Positions 8,991-18,800 of a stretch of DNA of 64,000 nucleotides are shown piece after piece. The notes beneath the pieces are model-generated. The model was not told the origin of the DNA, made no database searches, and worked only from the letters and a program-made list of their open reading frames with translations. Source of the stretch: Isosphaeraceae bacterium EP7 (lineage in GTDB: Bacteria; Planctomycetota; Planctomycetia; Isosphaerales; Isosphaeraceae). The stretch spans positions 1,437,174-1,501,173 of the forward strand of contig CP151667.1 in the NCBI GenBank assembly GCA_038400315.1. Reading direction: 5' to 3'. The position numbers and the translations under genes are program-made. The first letter of the stretch is position 1; the number at the start of each line of letters is the position of its first letter.

Positions 8991-10329
8991 CGGCGGCCAG
9001 CTCCAGCACGAGGATGGTGTCGATCGGGTCGGCCTTGATCCCCTTGAGCGAGAGGATCAGGCGATCGCCGAGGATCTGGTGCGCGACGGGCGCCTTGTCC
9101 CAGGTGTGGATCGAGGCCACCTTGCCCTGGAAGCCGGCGATGGAGAGTTCATCGCCCAGGGATTCGCGATCGAGCAGGTGGAGATAGACGCGCCTGCGGA
9201 TCGGGTCGGCAGTGGAGACGCCCCAGGCGGCTGCGGTTGTGGGACCGGAGCGAGTGCCGTAAATGGACTCGCCATGGGTGTTCAGCCAGGCCCCGACGGC
9301 CTTGAGCCGCTCGACGGCCTGGGGCTGGATGGTGCCGTCGGGTCGGGGCCCCACGTTGAGCAAGAAATTCGCGTCGGCCCCGGCGGCCCTGACCAGGGAC
9401 TGGATGAGTTGCTTGGGGCTCTTGAAGGTCTGGTCGGAAGAATTGTAGCCCCAGGCCCGGTTGATGGTCTCGCAGCTTTCCAGTGGCAGAGTCCCGACCG
9501 CATTGTCGGCGTTCAGGCCCGAATCGTTGCGCCCCGGAAGGTCCTTCTCGAACATCTGGATGTCTTCGCCCGGGAAGGGCTTGCGGTGATGGTTGTTGCC
9601 GACGAGCGCGCCAGGCTGGAGCCTGTGGATGAGCGCATAGGTGCGGTCGAGACGCCAGTCGGCCGCGGGCTTGTCCCACCAGCCGTCGAACCAGATTCCC
9701 GCGATGGGCCCGTAGCCGGTGAGCAGCTCGGTGAGCTGGGCATCCAGGTAATCCAGGTAATGGTTCCAGTCGCCTGCCTCGGCGCGGCCGGTGTTGCGTC
9801 CGGTCAGGCCCCTGGGGAAATAGTCCGGGTGGTGCCAGTCGAGGTGAGAGTAATAGAGGAAGAGCTTGATGCCCTGGAGCTGGCACTCGGCGGCCAGCTC
9901 CTTGATGATGTCGCGCCCGCCGGGGGTTCGGTCGACGACATCCCAATCGGTCTGCTTGGAGTCGAACAGGCAGAAGCCGTCGTGGTGCTTGGCGGTGACG
10001 GTGATGTATTTCATGCCGGCGGAGCGGGCCAGGTCGACCCAGTCCTTGGCGTTGAAGGCATCCGGGCACCAGGTCCCGGCCAGCGGCTCATAGTCGGCGG
10101 TCTGAATCTTGTGGTTATTCAGCACCCACTCGCCGTCGGCGAGCTGGCTGTAGACGCCCCAGTGGACGAACAGGCCGAAGCGGTCGGCCCGGTACCGGGC
10201 GCGAGCAGTGGATTGCGCCTCGGTCGGCGGTTTCAGCTCCGGGACCGCCTGAGATCGGACCACGGCGGGCATCAGGATCAACCCGAAAGCCGCGATCAGG
10301 GGCGCAAGTCGAGATTGCCGTCGGGTCAT
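8980..10329 (-). CDS. Exported alpha-L-fucosidase, glycoside hydrolase family 29
   Basis: 449 residues from the ATG at 10329, chosen because AAGGAG sits 9 bases upstream and a signal peptide follows (APLIAAFGLILMPAVVRSQA). Family landmarks are RFGLFVHWGVYS near the N-terminus, KYITVTAKHHDGFCLFDS, DIIKELAAECQ and GPIAGIWFDGWWD, in which Asp215 is the expected nucleophile of the retaining GH29 mechanism. It should release terminal L-fucose from fucosylated polysaccharides such as fucoidan or plant glycans. A GH29 member with other specificity cannot be excluded. It is followed in an 11-base overlap by an exported protein. Confidence 0.92.
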   Translation of the reverse strand: MTRRQSRLAPLIAAFGLILMPAVVRSQAVPELKPPTEAQSTARARYRADRFGLFVHWGVYSQLADGEWVLNNHKIQTADYEPLAGTWCPDAFNAKDWVDLARSAGMKYITVTAKHHDGFCLFDSKQTDWDVVDRTPGGRDIIKELAAECQLQGIKLFLYYSHLDWHHPDYFPRGLTGRNTGRAEAGDWNHYLDYLDAQLTELLTGYGPIAGIWFDGWWDKPAADWRLDRTYALIHRLQPGALVGNNHHRKPFPGEDIQMFEKDLPGRNDSGLNADNAVGTLPLESCETINRAWGYNSSDQTFKSPKQLIQSLVRAAGADANFLLNVGPRPDGTIQPQAVERLKAVGAWLNTHGESIYGTRSGPTTAAAWGVSTADPIRRRVYLHLLDRESLGDELSIAGFQGKVASIHTWDKAPVAHQILGDRLILSLKGIKADPIDTILVLELAADAD

Positions 10330-10756
10330 CGTCGGAACTCCTTGGGCGACGACAGCCGTTGAGATCGCCCGAGGTGCGGGATCTGCGGAATTTAACACCG
10401 CCCGGTAGTGGCGACAACCCCCGCGGAAACCCGTCCGCGACGCGGCTGGTGGAAGGAGAGTCGGAGTTCGAGTGAGTGAGGCGACTCGATGGAAGGAGCG
10501 TGCGCCGGTCGAATCGGCGTCCGGATCTCTCTGATTTTGATGCGAGTCCGGATGAATTCATGGCACGTCCTTCGCATTCGGAATAACCCGACTCACGTTT
10601 CACGGCCGCGACCCTTCCGCATGGGACGACCGCGACGTGCGGCCCGGCCGACTGTGGCCGCGGCAATGCGTCGCGCGGCGGGCGACAAGGCCGCCGAGGT
10701 TGCGGGCGAGTCCCAGGACGGGCGGGCGGCGAGTTCCAGCGAGGGGAATTCCACTG
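10330..10756. other. Divergent intergenic region
   Basis: 427 bases between the fucosidase and an exported protein transcribed the other way, so both promoters should be here. The fucosidase Shine-Dalgarno sequence AAGGAG is at its left edge. Small frames (10489-10986 on +, 10392-10577 on -) look like chance products. I see no clear operator or riboswitch. Confidence 0.4.
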
Positions 10757-12013
10757 ATGACGACCAGGACCTTGCGAATCGGCGGACTCGCCACACTGCT
10801 GGGCCTCGCGGCCCTGACGTCGGCGAACGCGCAAAACTCGGTGGGAAACGGAATCAGCGGCACGGCCGGCGGTCAGGGGGCGACCGGCACCGCGACCGCG
10901 CCGAGCCTCCGCGGGACCGATCAGGGCAACCCGCGCGAGACCATCGGCAGCACCGGCCAGGAGGTTCAACCCGGGACCCGCGATGACGCCGAACAGGGCG
11001 TGGATCGTCGCCGCTCCGGGCTCGGGGCGGTTCCGGGACAGCGCCGCGAAATGAGGGGCGCCAATGCCAACTCGTACGCGGAACGGGCGGTGATCGGGCA
11101 CGCGGTCTCCATGGCCATCGAGGCGTCCGGCCTCAAGGCTTGTGCCGAATTGGCCGGAGCCAAGGAGATTGATCAGGCGCAAGCCCAGAACGATCGCCAG
11201 GGCGGGGCCGCCATGGATCCAGCCCAGCAGCTGATGATGCACGCACGACAGGCATTCCAGGATAGTCAGACGTTGCTCGGCTCGGCGGGCGGCGACATCA
11301 TCGGTCGCGACCAGCTCCAGCCCGCGACCGACCGGAACCCCGGGGACAAGCGGATCTATCAGGCGGCCGGCGGCTACATCTCCACCCTGACGGCCCTCTC
11401 GGGAATGAATTACGGCCGCCCGGGGGCCAATCCAGACCGAGTGGACGCGTCGCAGAAAGTCATGGCGATGAGCCCGCAGGACAAGGCGACCGTCGCGCTG
11501 ATCAACCATTCCGTGAAGGAAGTCATCGACGGGACACACATCGTCCAGGCCTCCGGTGAAATGCAGGGCGCGAGTCGCGCGACCGAGGCGTTGCTGCGTC
11601 ACGGCCGCGACATGCAGACCAACGGCACGCAGACCCTGATGCGACTCGCCGGCAATCAGGCCCCAGGCGACCGCAAGCCGGGCGAGGCCTCCGTCATGGC
11701 GCTGGCCCAGCACGGCCGCGAGCTCATCGAGGCTTACGCCGTGGCCGTCCCGCGTGGCGGCGAGATGCTGCGTGAACCGGCCGGCCGCCGAGAGGGTGCC
11801 CCGGGCGCAAATCGCAGGGTCCGCGATGAGAACCTGGACGACGCGACACCCGACGCTCGTCGTCCGGAGAGGGATGCGACCCCCGAAGCTCGTCGCCCTG
11901 ATCGGGACGCCGGCGAAGACGCACCCAAGGCCCGCCGCCCAGCCGCCGATGAGCCCGAGGGAGGAAGCATCCTCAACGGGACCGCCCCTTCCACCAAGGA
12001 AAACCCTCGCTGA
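10757..12013 (+). CDS. Exported Ala/Gly-rich protein with charged C-terminal repeats, unknown function
   Basis: 418 residues from the ATG at 10757, which gives a signal peptide (RIGGLATLLGLAALTSANAQ); the frame extends 40 codons upstream but that part lacks gene-like features. The mature N-terminal 70 residues are Gly/Thr-rich and low-complexity. The centre (about 100-330) is probably helical with His- and Gln-rich stretches such as PAQQLMMHARQAFQDSQ. The tail carries three imperfect repeats of about eleven residues (TPDARRPERDA, TPEARRPDRDA, APKARRPAADE). I do not recognise the family. A terminator hairpin follows immediately. Confidence 0.65.
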   Translation: MTTRTLRIGGLATLLGLAALTSANAQNSVGNGISGTAGGQGATGTATAPSLRGTDQGNPRETIGSTGQEVQPGTRDDAEQGVDRRRSGLGAVPGQRREMRGANANSYAERAVIGHAVSMAIEASGLKACAELAGAKEIDQAQAQNDRQGGAAMDPAQQLMMHARQAFQDSQTLLGSAGGDIIGRDQLQPATDRNPGDKRIYQAAGGYISTLTALSGMNYGRPGANPDRVDASQKVMAMSPQDKATVALINHSVKEVIDGTHIVQASGEMQGASRATEALLRHGRDMQTNGTQTLMRLAGNQAPGDRKPGEASVMALAQHGRELIEAYAVAVPRGGEMLREPAGRREGAPGANRRVRDENLDDATPDARRPERDATPEARRPDRDAGEDAPKARRPAADEPEGGSILNGTAPSTKENPR

Positions 12014-12040
12014 GATACGTCAGCGACCGAGCCGATCGAA

Positions 12041-12080
12041 GGCCGCGAGGGATCAAACTCCCTCGTGGCCTCGTCTTTTT
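12041..12080 (+). terminator. Rho-independent terminator
   Basis: A 12-bp stem with one G-T wobble (arms 12041-12052 and 12059-12070), a 6-base loop, then a T-rich stretch ending in TTTTT at 12076-12080, 28 bases after the stop of the exported repeat-tail protein. Confidence 0.85.
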
Positions 12081-12191
12081 CGAAGAATCGTGTGAGATGG
12101 CCGTCTTGTGCTCAAGTCCCACCTCGAGGAATGCCGAATACCGAAATACATCGAATTGAGGTCGCACCCGGGATCGTCGGAGTGTCCCCCA

Positions 12192-12725
12192 ATGGACCAG
12201 CGGGAGATGGCGGCAAGTACGGCTCTCAGCGTCGTCATCGTGGCGGCCGTCGCGATCTTCCTGCGCGAGCCCGATGTCGCGCGTCGCCAGTCGAGATTGA
12301 GCAGATCCGAGCCGCGTTCGAAGGCCCTCGCCGATCAGTCGGCCCTCGTCGAGGCCCGGGTCGTCAAGCCATCCCTGCCTCGCGGCGTGATCGGCCTTTC
12401 GCCCTCCAGACCGACGGTCGTTGATCCGGGGCCGAGCCACGCCGTTGCGGCATCGACGCTCGCCCAGGTCGAGGGGCCCGAGCAGCGTCCGGTGCGTGAC
12501 AAATCAGTGGATCGGGTGGCGGTCGTCTCCAGGAGACGGTCGATCAGGCCGACGCAGGCGCGGGGGGCGTTCACGACGGTCGAGCAGGGCGAGAGCCTGG
12601 CCGACGTCGCGGAGCGGGTCTATGGGGACGAATCGGCGAAGGAACGCCTCTGGGCGGTCAATCGCGACGAGCTCCCGAGGCGAGACTCCCCGCTCAAGGC
12701 CGGGACCTTGTTGCGGACACCTTGA
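12192..12725 (+). CDS. Membrane-anchored LysM-domain protein
   Basis: 177 residues from the ATG at 12192; an in-frame ATG 28 codons upstream precedes a poorly structured extension. The N-terminus has one hydrophobic segment (STALSVVIVAAVAIFL), followed by an Arg/Pro-rich linker and a C-terminal LysM-like module of about 50 residues (FTTVEQGESLADVAERVYG, then LWAVNRDEL and LKAGTLLRTP). LysM modules bind peptidoglycan or other GlcNAc polymers. A membrane anchor, a flexible spacer and one LysM fit a small cell-envelope protein. It converges on the PEP-CTERM gene. Confidence 0.7.
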   Translation: MDQREMAASTALSVVIVAAVAIFLREPDVARRQSRLSRSEPRSKALADQSALVEARVVKPSLPRGVIGLSPSRPTVVDPGPSHAVAASTLAQVEGPEQRPVRDKSVDRVAVVSRRRSIRPTQARGAFTTVEQGESLADVAERVYGDESAKERLWAVNRDELPRRDSPLKAGTLLRTP

Positions 12726-12783
12726 ATGGGGAGTTCAGCGCCGGGAAGCGCGTCGCGATAGGCAGGATTCGTTCGCCGGTGTG

Positions 12784-13515
12784 TCAGATCGTCCGGCGAC
12801 GGAAGCGGCCGAGGCAAGCCAGCGTGGCGATCGCCGCGCCGCTGAGCATCAGGCTCGACGGCTCGGGCACCGGAGCCGACAGGATAATCCGCCTGTTCGA
12901 GCTGTATCCCACCACTTGCCCGTTGAAGAGCACGTTCAGGACATCGGTGCCGGCATTGGCCAGGACGGTCCCGGCCGACGGCGGAAGGCCATCGAGTGTC
13001 GCCGAGAAGGAGAATGGCACGGCCGGGTCGGTGTAGAGCATCGCACCGGCCGCGGGGCCGCTGGTAATCGCGAGCCCGAAGCTGGCGCCGCCGAAGATAA
13101 GGTTGCCCGAGACGAAGCTGGACGCCTGGCCGGTCGCGAAGCCCGGGTCATTCGGATCTTGCACGACGTCCGTGATGCTCCCGCCGAAATCCGAGGGGGT
13201 GAGCGGCGGGATGCTGCCGAAGGTGTAACCCCCGATATTCGGGTTAAACCCGGTGAAAAGCCCCGACGCCGTGCTGATGGTGATCGTGTTGCCGACCTGA
13301 GTGTCGCGATTGAGCATGATCCCGCCGACGCCGCTGATCTCGAAGGTGACGTCCGAACCGGTCGGATTGAATGCCGAGTTGGCCAGCAGCGTGATGTCCT
13401 GGATCGCGGTGCCCGCGAGGAACGTCGAGCCGGCAACGATCGGCTCGGCCTGCGCCGACTGGACGGCCAGGACTGCGGCACTCAGCAGGGCCAGCTTGAG
13501 CGGGAGACGAGGCAT
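12784..13515 (-). CDS. PEP-CTERM sorting-domain protein
   Basis: 243 residues from the ATG at 13515, where a signal peptide begins (LPLKLALLSAAVLAVQSAQA); the longer frame upstream is unsupported. The C-terminus is a textbook PEP-CTERM signal: VPEPSS, a hydrophobic helix (LMLSGAAIATLACLG), then RFRRR. Such proteins are recognised and cleaved by an exosortase and displayed on the envelope or released into an exopolysaccharide matrix. The mature region is Gly/Ser/Thr-rich beta, including DVTFEISGVGGIMLN. No exosortase gene is in this window. Confidence 0.88.
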   Translation of the reverse strand: MPRLPLKLALLSAAVLAVQSAQAEPIVAGSTFLAGTAIQDITLLANSAFNPTGSDVTFEISGVGGIMLNRDTQVGNTITISTASGLFTGFNPNIGGYTFGSIPPLTPSDFGGSITDVVQDPNDPGFATGQASSFVSGNLIFGGASFGLAITSGPAAGAMLYTDPAVPFSFSATLDGLPPSAGTVLANAGTDVLNVLFNGQVVGYSSNRRIILSAPVPEPSSLMLSGAAIATLACLGRFRRRTI

Positions 13516-13822
13516 GAAGAGGACTCCGTGCGAGGGGATGCAAGAGTACGGATAGACCGATGTGAAGAAATATGTTCGTCGATCATCGATCTTCACGTTG
13601 GCGGGAGGGAGTAGTCTTGGCGGCAAGCATGGCTCCTTGCAAGGGGCTAGGCCTCCAAATTGGCCGATCGGCTCGCCGCGCGAATCCTCGGAGAACGGCC
13701 CCTCCCGCCCGGGAGGTCCGTTGCGGGGGCCTGCCGGTCCTTTTATCATCCGCCTGGGCGCCGAACGGCGTGGGTCATGTGGCTACGTCATCGCCCTGGC
13801 GGGGTTTTCGGAGGAGCGATCG
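13516..13822. other. Divergent intergenic region
   Basis: 307 bases between the PEP-CTERM gene (-) and an exported protein gene (+). The right edge holds GGAGGAGCG, the Shine-Dalgarno sequence of the rightward gene. I found no convincing gene or palindromic operator here. Confidence 0.4.
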
Positions 13823-14542
13823 ATGGGTTCATCCCGCGTGTTTCGATCGGTCGGGGCCTGCGCCAGGCTTCTGGTCGCGGGCCTGGCCGCTTTGATCTCG
13901 GTCCCCGCCGCGTGCCTGGCGGAGCAATTCGTTCTGTTCGACGTCACGTTCGCCTATTCGAAGGACGACGCGGAGACGTCCAAGCCAAATAAATCGCATT
14001 ATTATGTGAAGGGAAAAGACATCAATCCGGACAGGCCGAAGGACTGGACGGCGCCGGTGGATTATCGCAACGGCACGGTGCACCTCCGCGCCGAGGTCCT
14101 GGAGAAGCCCGCCGGGGGCGAGCCGACGACCTGGACGATCTGCTACATCCCCAACAAAGGCAAGGGGAACGGCTACGGCTGCACCGGGACCGGGCTGTAC
14201 ACCGAGGCGGGCGTCTATGAGAAGGACATCTCGATGACCTCGTTCTGGGAGAACGACTCGATCGTCTGGACCGAGGGGATCAAGCAGATGGACCTGATCA
14301 TCAAGGACAACAGCGGGGGCCGGGGTCACGCCCACAAGCGGGCGGACGCGGAGAAGTTCTTCCCGACAAGGATGAGGATCACGGCGGTGCAGGTTTCCGC
14401 CGGCTCGAAGTACGACCCGAGCCTGGTGCCCAACCTGCCCAAGGACGAGAAGAAGCCCGAGTCCGGCAAGCCGAAGGCCGCCGCGATCGGGCCGAAGGAC
14501 ACGGCCGGTTCCAAGGCCGAGTCTTGCTGCGCCTGCGAGTGA
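13823..14542 (+). CDS. Exported protein of unknown function with Cys-rich C-terminus
   Basis: 239 residues. The ATG at 13823 is 7 bases after GGAGGAGC and starts a signal peptide (ARLLVAGLAALISVPAACLA); the longer upstream frame is unsupported. The body from EQFVLFDVTFAYSKDD to FFPTRMRITAVQVSAGS looks like one beta-rich domain, with ICYIPNKGKGNGYGCTGTG in the middle. The last 45 residues are Lys/Pro/Ala-rich and end in ESCCACE, a compact Cys cluster that might bind metal or cross-link. Family not recognised. Confidence 0.65.
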   Translation: MGSSRVFRSVGACARLLVAGLAALISVPAACLAEQFVLFDVTFAYSKDDAETSKPNKSHYYVKGKDINPDRPKDWTAPVDYRNGTVHLRAEVLEKPAGGEPTTWTICYIPNKGKGNGYGCTGTGLYTEAGVYEKDISMTSFWENDSIVWTEGIKQMDLIIKDNSGGRGHAHKRADAEKFFPTRMRITAVQVSAGSKYDPSLVPNLPKDEKKPESGKPKAAAIGPKDTAGSKAESCCACE

Positions 14543-14593
14543 CACGGAGACGCCTTCGGGGAAGCCTGTCGAGCCCGAAAGGGGTTGGCATGC

Positions 14594-14623
14594 TTGACAG
14601 GGCCGAGGGGTGGGCCGTCTAAT
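14594..14623 (+). promoter_or_regulatory. Sigma-70-like promoter
   Basis: TTGACA (14594-14599) is a perfect -35 element, separated by 18 bases from TCTAAT (14618-14623), one base from consensus. It lies about 80 bases upstream of the small exported protein start at 14705 and supports that start. Confidence 0.6.
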
Positions 14624-14704
14624 CGAAGGACATCCCCTCGGTTTCATCGGACGGATGCATTTCGAGGCCTAGCCCCGTTGAACTGGCGCCTTCGTGTCAC
14701 CAGC

Positions 14705-15073
14705 ATGGTCCTGCCGGCACTGGCCGGATTGATCGCCTTGTTCGCCCCCGAGGGGCGGGCAAACGCGATGGGATGCCATGCGCCCGATCGGCCGATCTTC
14801 GGGCTCTCGTCCGGCTGGGAGCGGGTGGACTCGAACGGGGTCGGCGAAGGGATCGTCGCGGTCGGCTCCCATCAGGTGCGGCCGACACCCTGCGATCGCG
14901 GTGTCCCCGGCGAGCCGTCGAGGCGCATTCCGACGACTCCGGTGATCACCTTGAATGAGGGCTGGATCGAGGTCGAGGCCGGTCCGGCCTCGCTCGATTC
15001 GAGGCGGCCCGTGGAGTCAGATCGAGTCGGAGCCCCTCCAGCCGCGTCCACGCCCGATCGGCCTCCGCGCTGA
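14705..15073 (+). CDS. Small exported protein of unknown function
   Basis: 122 residues if started at 14705, which puts a signal peptide at the N-terminus (LPALAGLIALFAPEGRANA). The mature part contains APDRPIFGLSSGWE, a Cys in CDRGVPGE and a Pro-rich end. Support for coding comes from the signal peptide and the good promoter about 80 bases upstream. No Shine-Dalgarno sequence is evident. The end of this gene is crossed in another frame by an upstream extension of the next gene, which I did not accept. Family not recognised. Confidence 0.5.
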   Translation: MVLPALAGLIALFAPEGRANAMGCHAPDRPIFGLSSGWERVDSNGVGEGIVAVGSHQVRPTPCDRGVPGEPSRRIPTTPVITLNEGWIEVEAGPASLDSRRPVESDRVGAPPAASTPDRPPR

Positions 15074-15152
15074 AGGCCCTTCGTCGGCGAGAGTGCCGAT
15101 GCCGGTCTCGCGCGTCTCCGATTGCCCGTTCGCCGTCCCGGTGGGTCCGTCC

Positions 15153-15773
15153 ATGATCGAATTTGCCTTGAGGAAGGCCCCGCGCCGCGTTGCGCGTGGG
15201 GTGTCGGTGCTGCTCGCTTCGCTGGCCCTCGCCTGCGGCCCGGCGGTTCCCGCGCGGCCGATCGTCTCGCCCCCCAAGGGCTGGACCCCGATCGGGGCGA
15301 AATCGAAGCCGCTCATCGCTCCCGGGCGGATGATCGCGGGATGGGACGGGCCCGGCGGTAGCTCGCTCTGCGTCTATTCGACGCTGCCGATTGCCCGTCC
15401 TGACCCCGAAGCGCTGGTGGTTGAACTGGCGACGCGGCTGACCAACATGCCGGGCCTGACGGTGTCCCGTCGCGAGGTGGTCAAGCTCGGCTCGACCTCG
15501 GCCGCGATGGTCGAGGTGACCGCGCCCGGCGACGGTCGGTCGCTGGCGCCGACGGGGCTGGGAAAGCCCAAATTTGGCGACGACCGTCCGCAGCGGCCCA
15601 CCCGCCAGCGGACTTATACGATCCCGGCGCCCGGGCAGACGATCGTGCTCGCCTGGCACTCGCCGGCGGAGCTCGCCGCGTCTATCGAGCCCGATCTGGC
15701 GGCGACGCTGGCGACCCTGCGACTGCCATCTTCTACCGCGACGACATCCTCGTCCTCATCCACTTCTTATTGA
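15153..15773 (+). CDS. Exported or lipid-anchored protein of unknown function
   Basis: 206 residues from the ATG at 15153; an ATG at 15099 in the same frame is an alternative. The N-terminus has basic residues then SVLLASLALACGPAVPA, which may be a Sec signal with a weak lipobox Cys. The remainder, including PPKGWTPIG, LVVELATRLTNMPGL and a VSRREVVKLGST segment, resembles small periplasmic proteins whose job is to damp or measure solutes, but no family can be named. The tail is a Ser/Thr run. It lies 59 bases before the multiheme cytochrome gene, in the same direction. Confidence 0.6.
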   Translation: MIEFALRKAPRRVARGVSVLLASLALACGPAVPARPIVSPPKGWTPIGAKSKPLIAPGRMIAGWDGPGGSSLCVYSTLPIARPDPEALVVELATRLTNMPGLTVSRREVVKLGSTSAAMVEVTAPGDGRSLAPTGLGKPKFGDDRPQRPTRQRTYTIPAPGQTIVLAWHSPAELAASIEPDLAATLATLRLPSSTATTSSSSSTSY

Positions 15774-15832
15774 ATCAATGATCTTCGGGACGGTCGGAGC
15801 GCCGATCGCCCGAGGCTTCCGGGGCACCGACG

Positions 15833-18800
15833 ATGGCAACAACCACCACGCAGCCGGCCGCCCGCGACCGGAGGGGCCGGGCCTATATCCCGGCGGTCGG
15901 GCCGAGACAACGCCCCTGGCTCTGGATGGTCCTGGGGGGCTTCGCGCTCCTCGGCGCCAACGGGGTCTACCTGGCGAGCGTCACGGCGATGACCTGGCTG
16001 AAGGGGGCGACCCAGGCCACGTCCTTCTACATGCTGATGGTCGGCCTGCACATCGCGCTGGGCCTGGCCCTGATCGTGCCGTTCGTGGTCTTCGGGCTCG
16101 TGCACCTCGCGACGTCGTGGAAGCGGCCCAACAAGGCGGCGGTCGTCTATGGCCTGATCCTGCTGGCCGCGTCGATCGGCATCCTCATCTCGGGGATCGT
16201 GCTCGTACGCATCGGCTGGTTCGAGGTGCGCAACCCCGCCGTGCGCGAGGCCGGCTACTGGCTCCACGTCGGTCTCCCCTTGCTGGCGATCGCCCTGTAC
16301 GTGAAGCACCGGCTGGCCGGCCCGATGATCCGCTGGTACTGGGCGCGGCGGCTGGGCCTGGCCGTCGGGCTGGGCGTGGCGGCGATGGCGTTCCTGCATA
16401 CGTCGGACCCCAACGTCCTGACGGCCAGGCAGAACAAGGAAGGGAAGAAATACTTCAGGCCGTCGAGCGCCATCACGTCCAACGGGCAATACATCCCCGC
16501 GCAGGCGTTGATGATGGACCAGTACTGCCTGAAGTGCCACAAGGACGCCTATGACAGTTGGTTCCACTCGTCGCATCACTTCAGCTCATTCAATAACAAG
16601 GCCTACATGGCCAGCGTGCGCGAGACGCGGCAGGTCTCGCTGGAACGCGACGGCAACACGCGAGCGGCTCGCTGGTGCGCGGGATGCCATGACCCGGTGC
16701 CGTTCTTCTCGGGAGAGTTCGACGACCCGAATTACGACGACGTGAACACTCCGTCCAGCCAGGCGGGGATTACCTGCACGGCTTGCCACTCGATCACCCA
16801 CGTGGCGAGCACGCGCGGGAACGCCGACTACCGGATCGAGGAGCCGACGCACTACCCGTTCGCGTACAGCGAGAATCCGGTGCTCCAGTGGATCAACAAC
16901 ACGCTGGTGAAGGCCAAGCCCGAGCTGCACAAGAAGACGTTCTTGAAGCCGGTGATCAAGGACTCGAAGTTCTGCTCAACGTGCCACAAGGTGTCGCTGC
17001 CCTACGAGCTGAACAAGTACAAGGACTTCCTCCGCGGGCAGAACCACTGGGACACGTTCGCACTCTCGGGCGCGTCCGGAGGCGGGGCCCGGAGCTTCTA
17101 CTATCCGCCGGTGGCGAAGGGGAAGTGCATCGACTGCCACATGAACCTGACCTCCTCGGATGACTTCGGGGCGAAGGACTTCGCCGGGACCGGCGATCGG
17201 TCGATCCACAACCACCTGTTCCTGGGCGCGAACACCGGGCTGGCCGCGCTGCGGGGGCGGGCCGACGTGGCCGAGGCCCACGCGAAATACCTGAAGGACG
17301 CGAAGGTCCGCATCGACCTGTTCGCGTTGCGAGAGGGGGGCGGCGTCGAGGGCGAGATGCTCGGCCCGTTGCGGCCGAAGACGCCGACCCTGGTGCCGGG
17401 CAAGTCATACCTCGTCGAGACCGTCGTGCGGACCGTGGCCCTGGGGCACCCGTTCAGTCAGGGGACCGTGGACTCCAACGAGATCTGGGTCGAACTGATC
17501 GCCAGGGCCGACGGCAAGGTCATCGGCCGATCGGGCGGGATCGACGACCGCGGCCAGGTCGACCCCTACTCGCACTTCATCAACGTCTACATGCTCGATC
17601 GCAACGGCAAGCGGATCGACCGGCGGAACCCGCAGGACATCTTCGTGCCGCTGTACAACAAGCAGATCCCGCCGGGAGCCGGCCAGGTGGTGCACTTCGG
17701 CCTGACCGTGCCCGAAGGGACGAGCGGGCCGATCACCCTGGAGGCGAAGGTCAACTACCGGAAGTTCGACCGGACCTATCTCACCTACCTCTTCGGCAAC
17801 GAGAAGTTCCCCGAGCTGCCCGTGGTGGTGATGGCCTCCGACTCCGTCGCCCTTGCGGTGCAGGGGGGGCCCGCGGCCGAGAACAAGCCTTCACCGATCA
17901 AGGAAGGCTGGCAGCGATGGAACGATTACGGCATCGGCCTGCTGCTGGAAGGGCCCGACAAGGGGGGCTCGAAGGGCGAATTGCTCCAGGCCGAGCGTGC
18001 GTTCAAGGAGGTCGTCGAGCTGGGCAAGGCCGACGGCTGGGTGAACCTGGCCCGCGTCTATCAGAAGGAAGGCCGCATCCCCGACGCCCGCGAGGCCCTG
18101 GCCAAGGCCGCCGCCCACAAGGAACCCGCGCCCCCCTGGGTCGTCGCCTGGCTGACGGGCCAGATCAACGAACGCAACGGATACCTCGACGAGGCGATCG
18201 CCAATTTCGAGAGCGTGCTGGCCACCCGAGTGCCGGCCCGGAAGCTCGATTTCAGCGGCGACTACGAGGTGATCAACTCGCTGGCGACGGCGCTCTATAG
18301 CCGATCGCAGCAAGAAAAAACGGGCAGCCCCGAGGCCGCGGCGTTCCTGGCCCGTTCGATCGAGCAGTCTCGCAAGACCCTCTCGATCGACAGCGAGAAC
18401 GTCCCCGCCCACTATGGACTGGGCCTGGCCTATGCCAAGCTGGGGCGAGGCCAGGCGACGGTGGAGACCCCGATCGACCCCAAGACTCCGGCGCTCGTCG
18501 AGTCCATCCCGGCTCTGGCTCAATCGATTAGCAAGCCGGGGGTGGACAAGGTCGAGACCTTGAAATCGCTCCGGGGGATGATCGGGGCACTGGTCAAGGG
18601 GCCGCCGCACGAGTCGGCCTCGCGGATCGATCCGATCTTCGAGACGGTCGAGGCGCTGGCCACGGCCTATGATCGCGAGGTCGACGTCGCGGCGAAGGCC
18701 TCGCTGGCAGCGACCCTCTCGGTCGCCCACAGGTCGCTACACGGCTTGTTCAAGCCCGACGAGAATGCCGAGGGGCGGGCGATCGCCATTGCCAGGCGCG

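Noticed and set aside
16956-17408. Minus-strand frame within the pentaheme gene
   Set aside because: Arg/Pro/Ser-rich shadow of the cytochrome; no start context.
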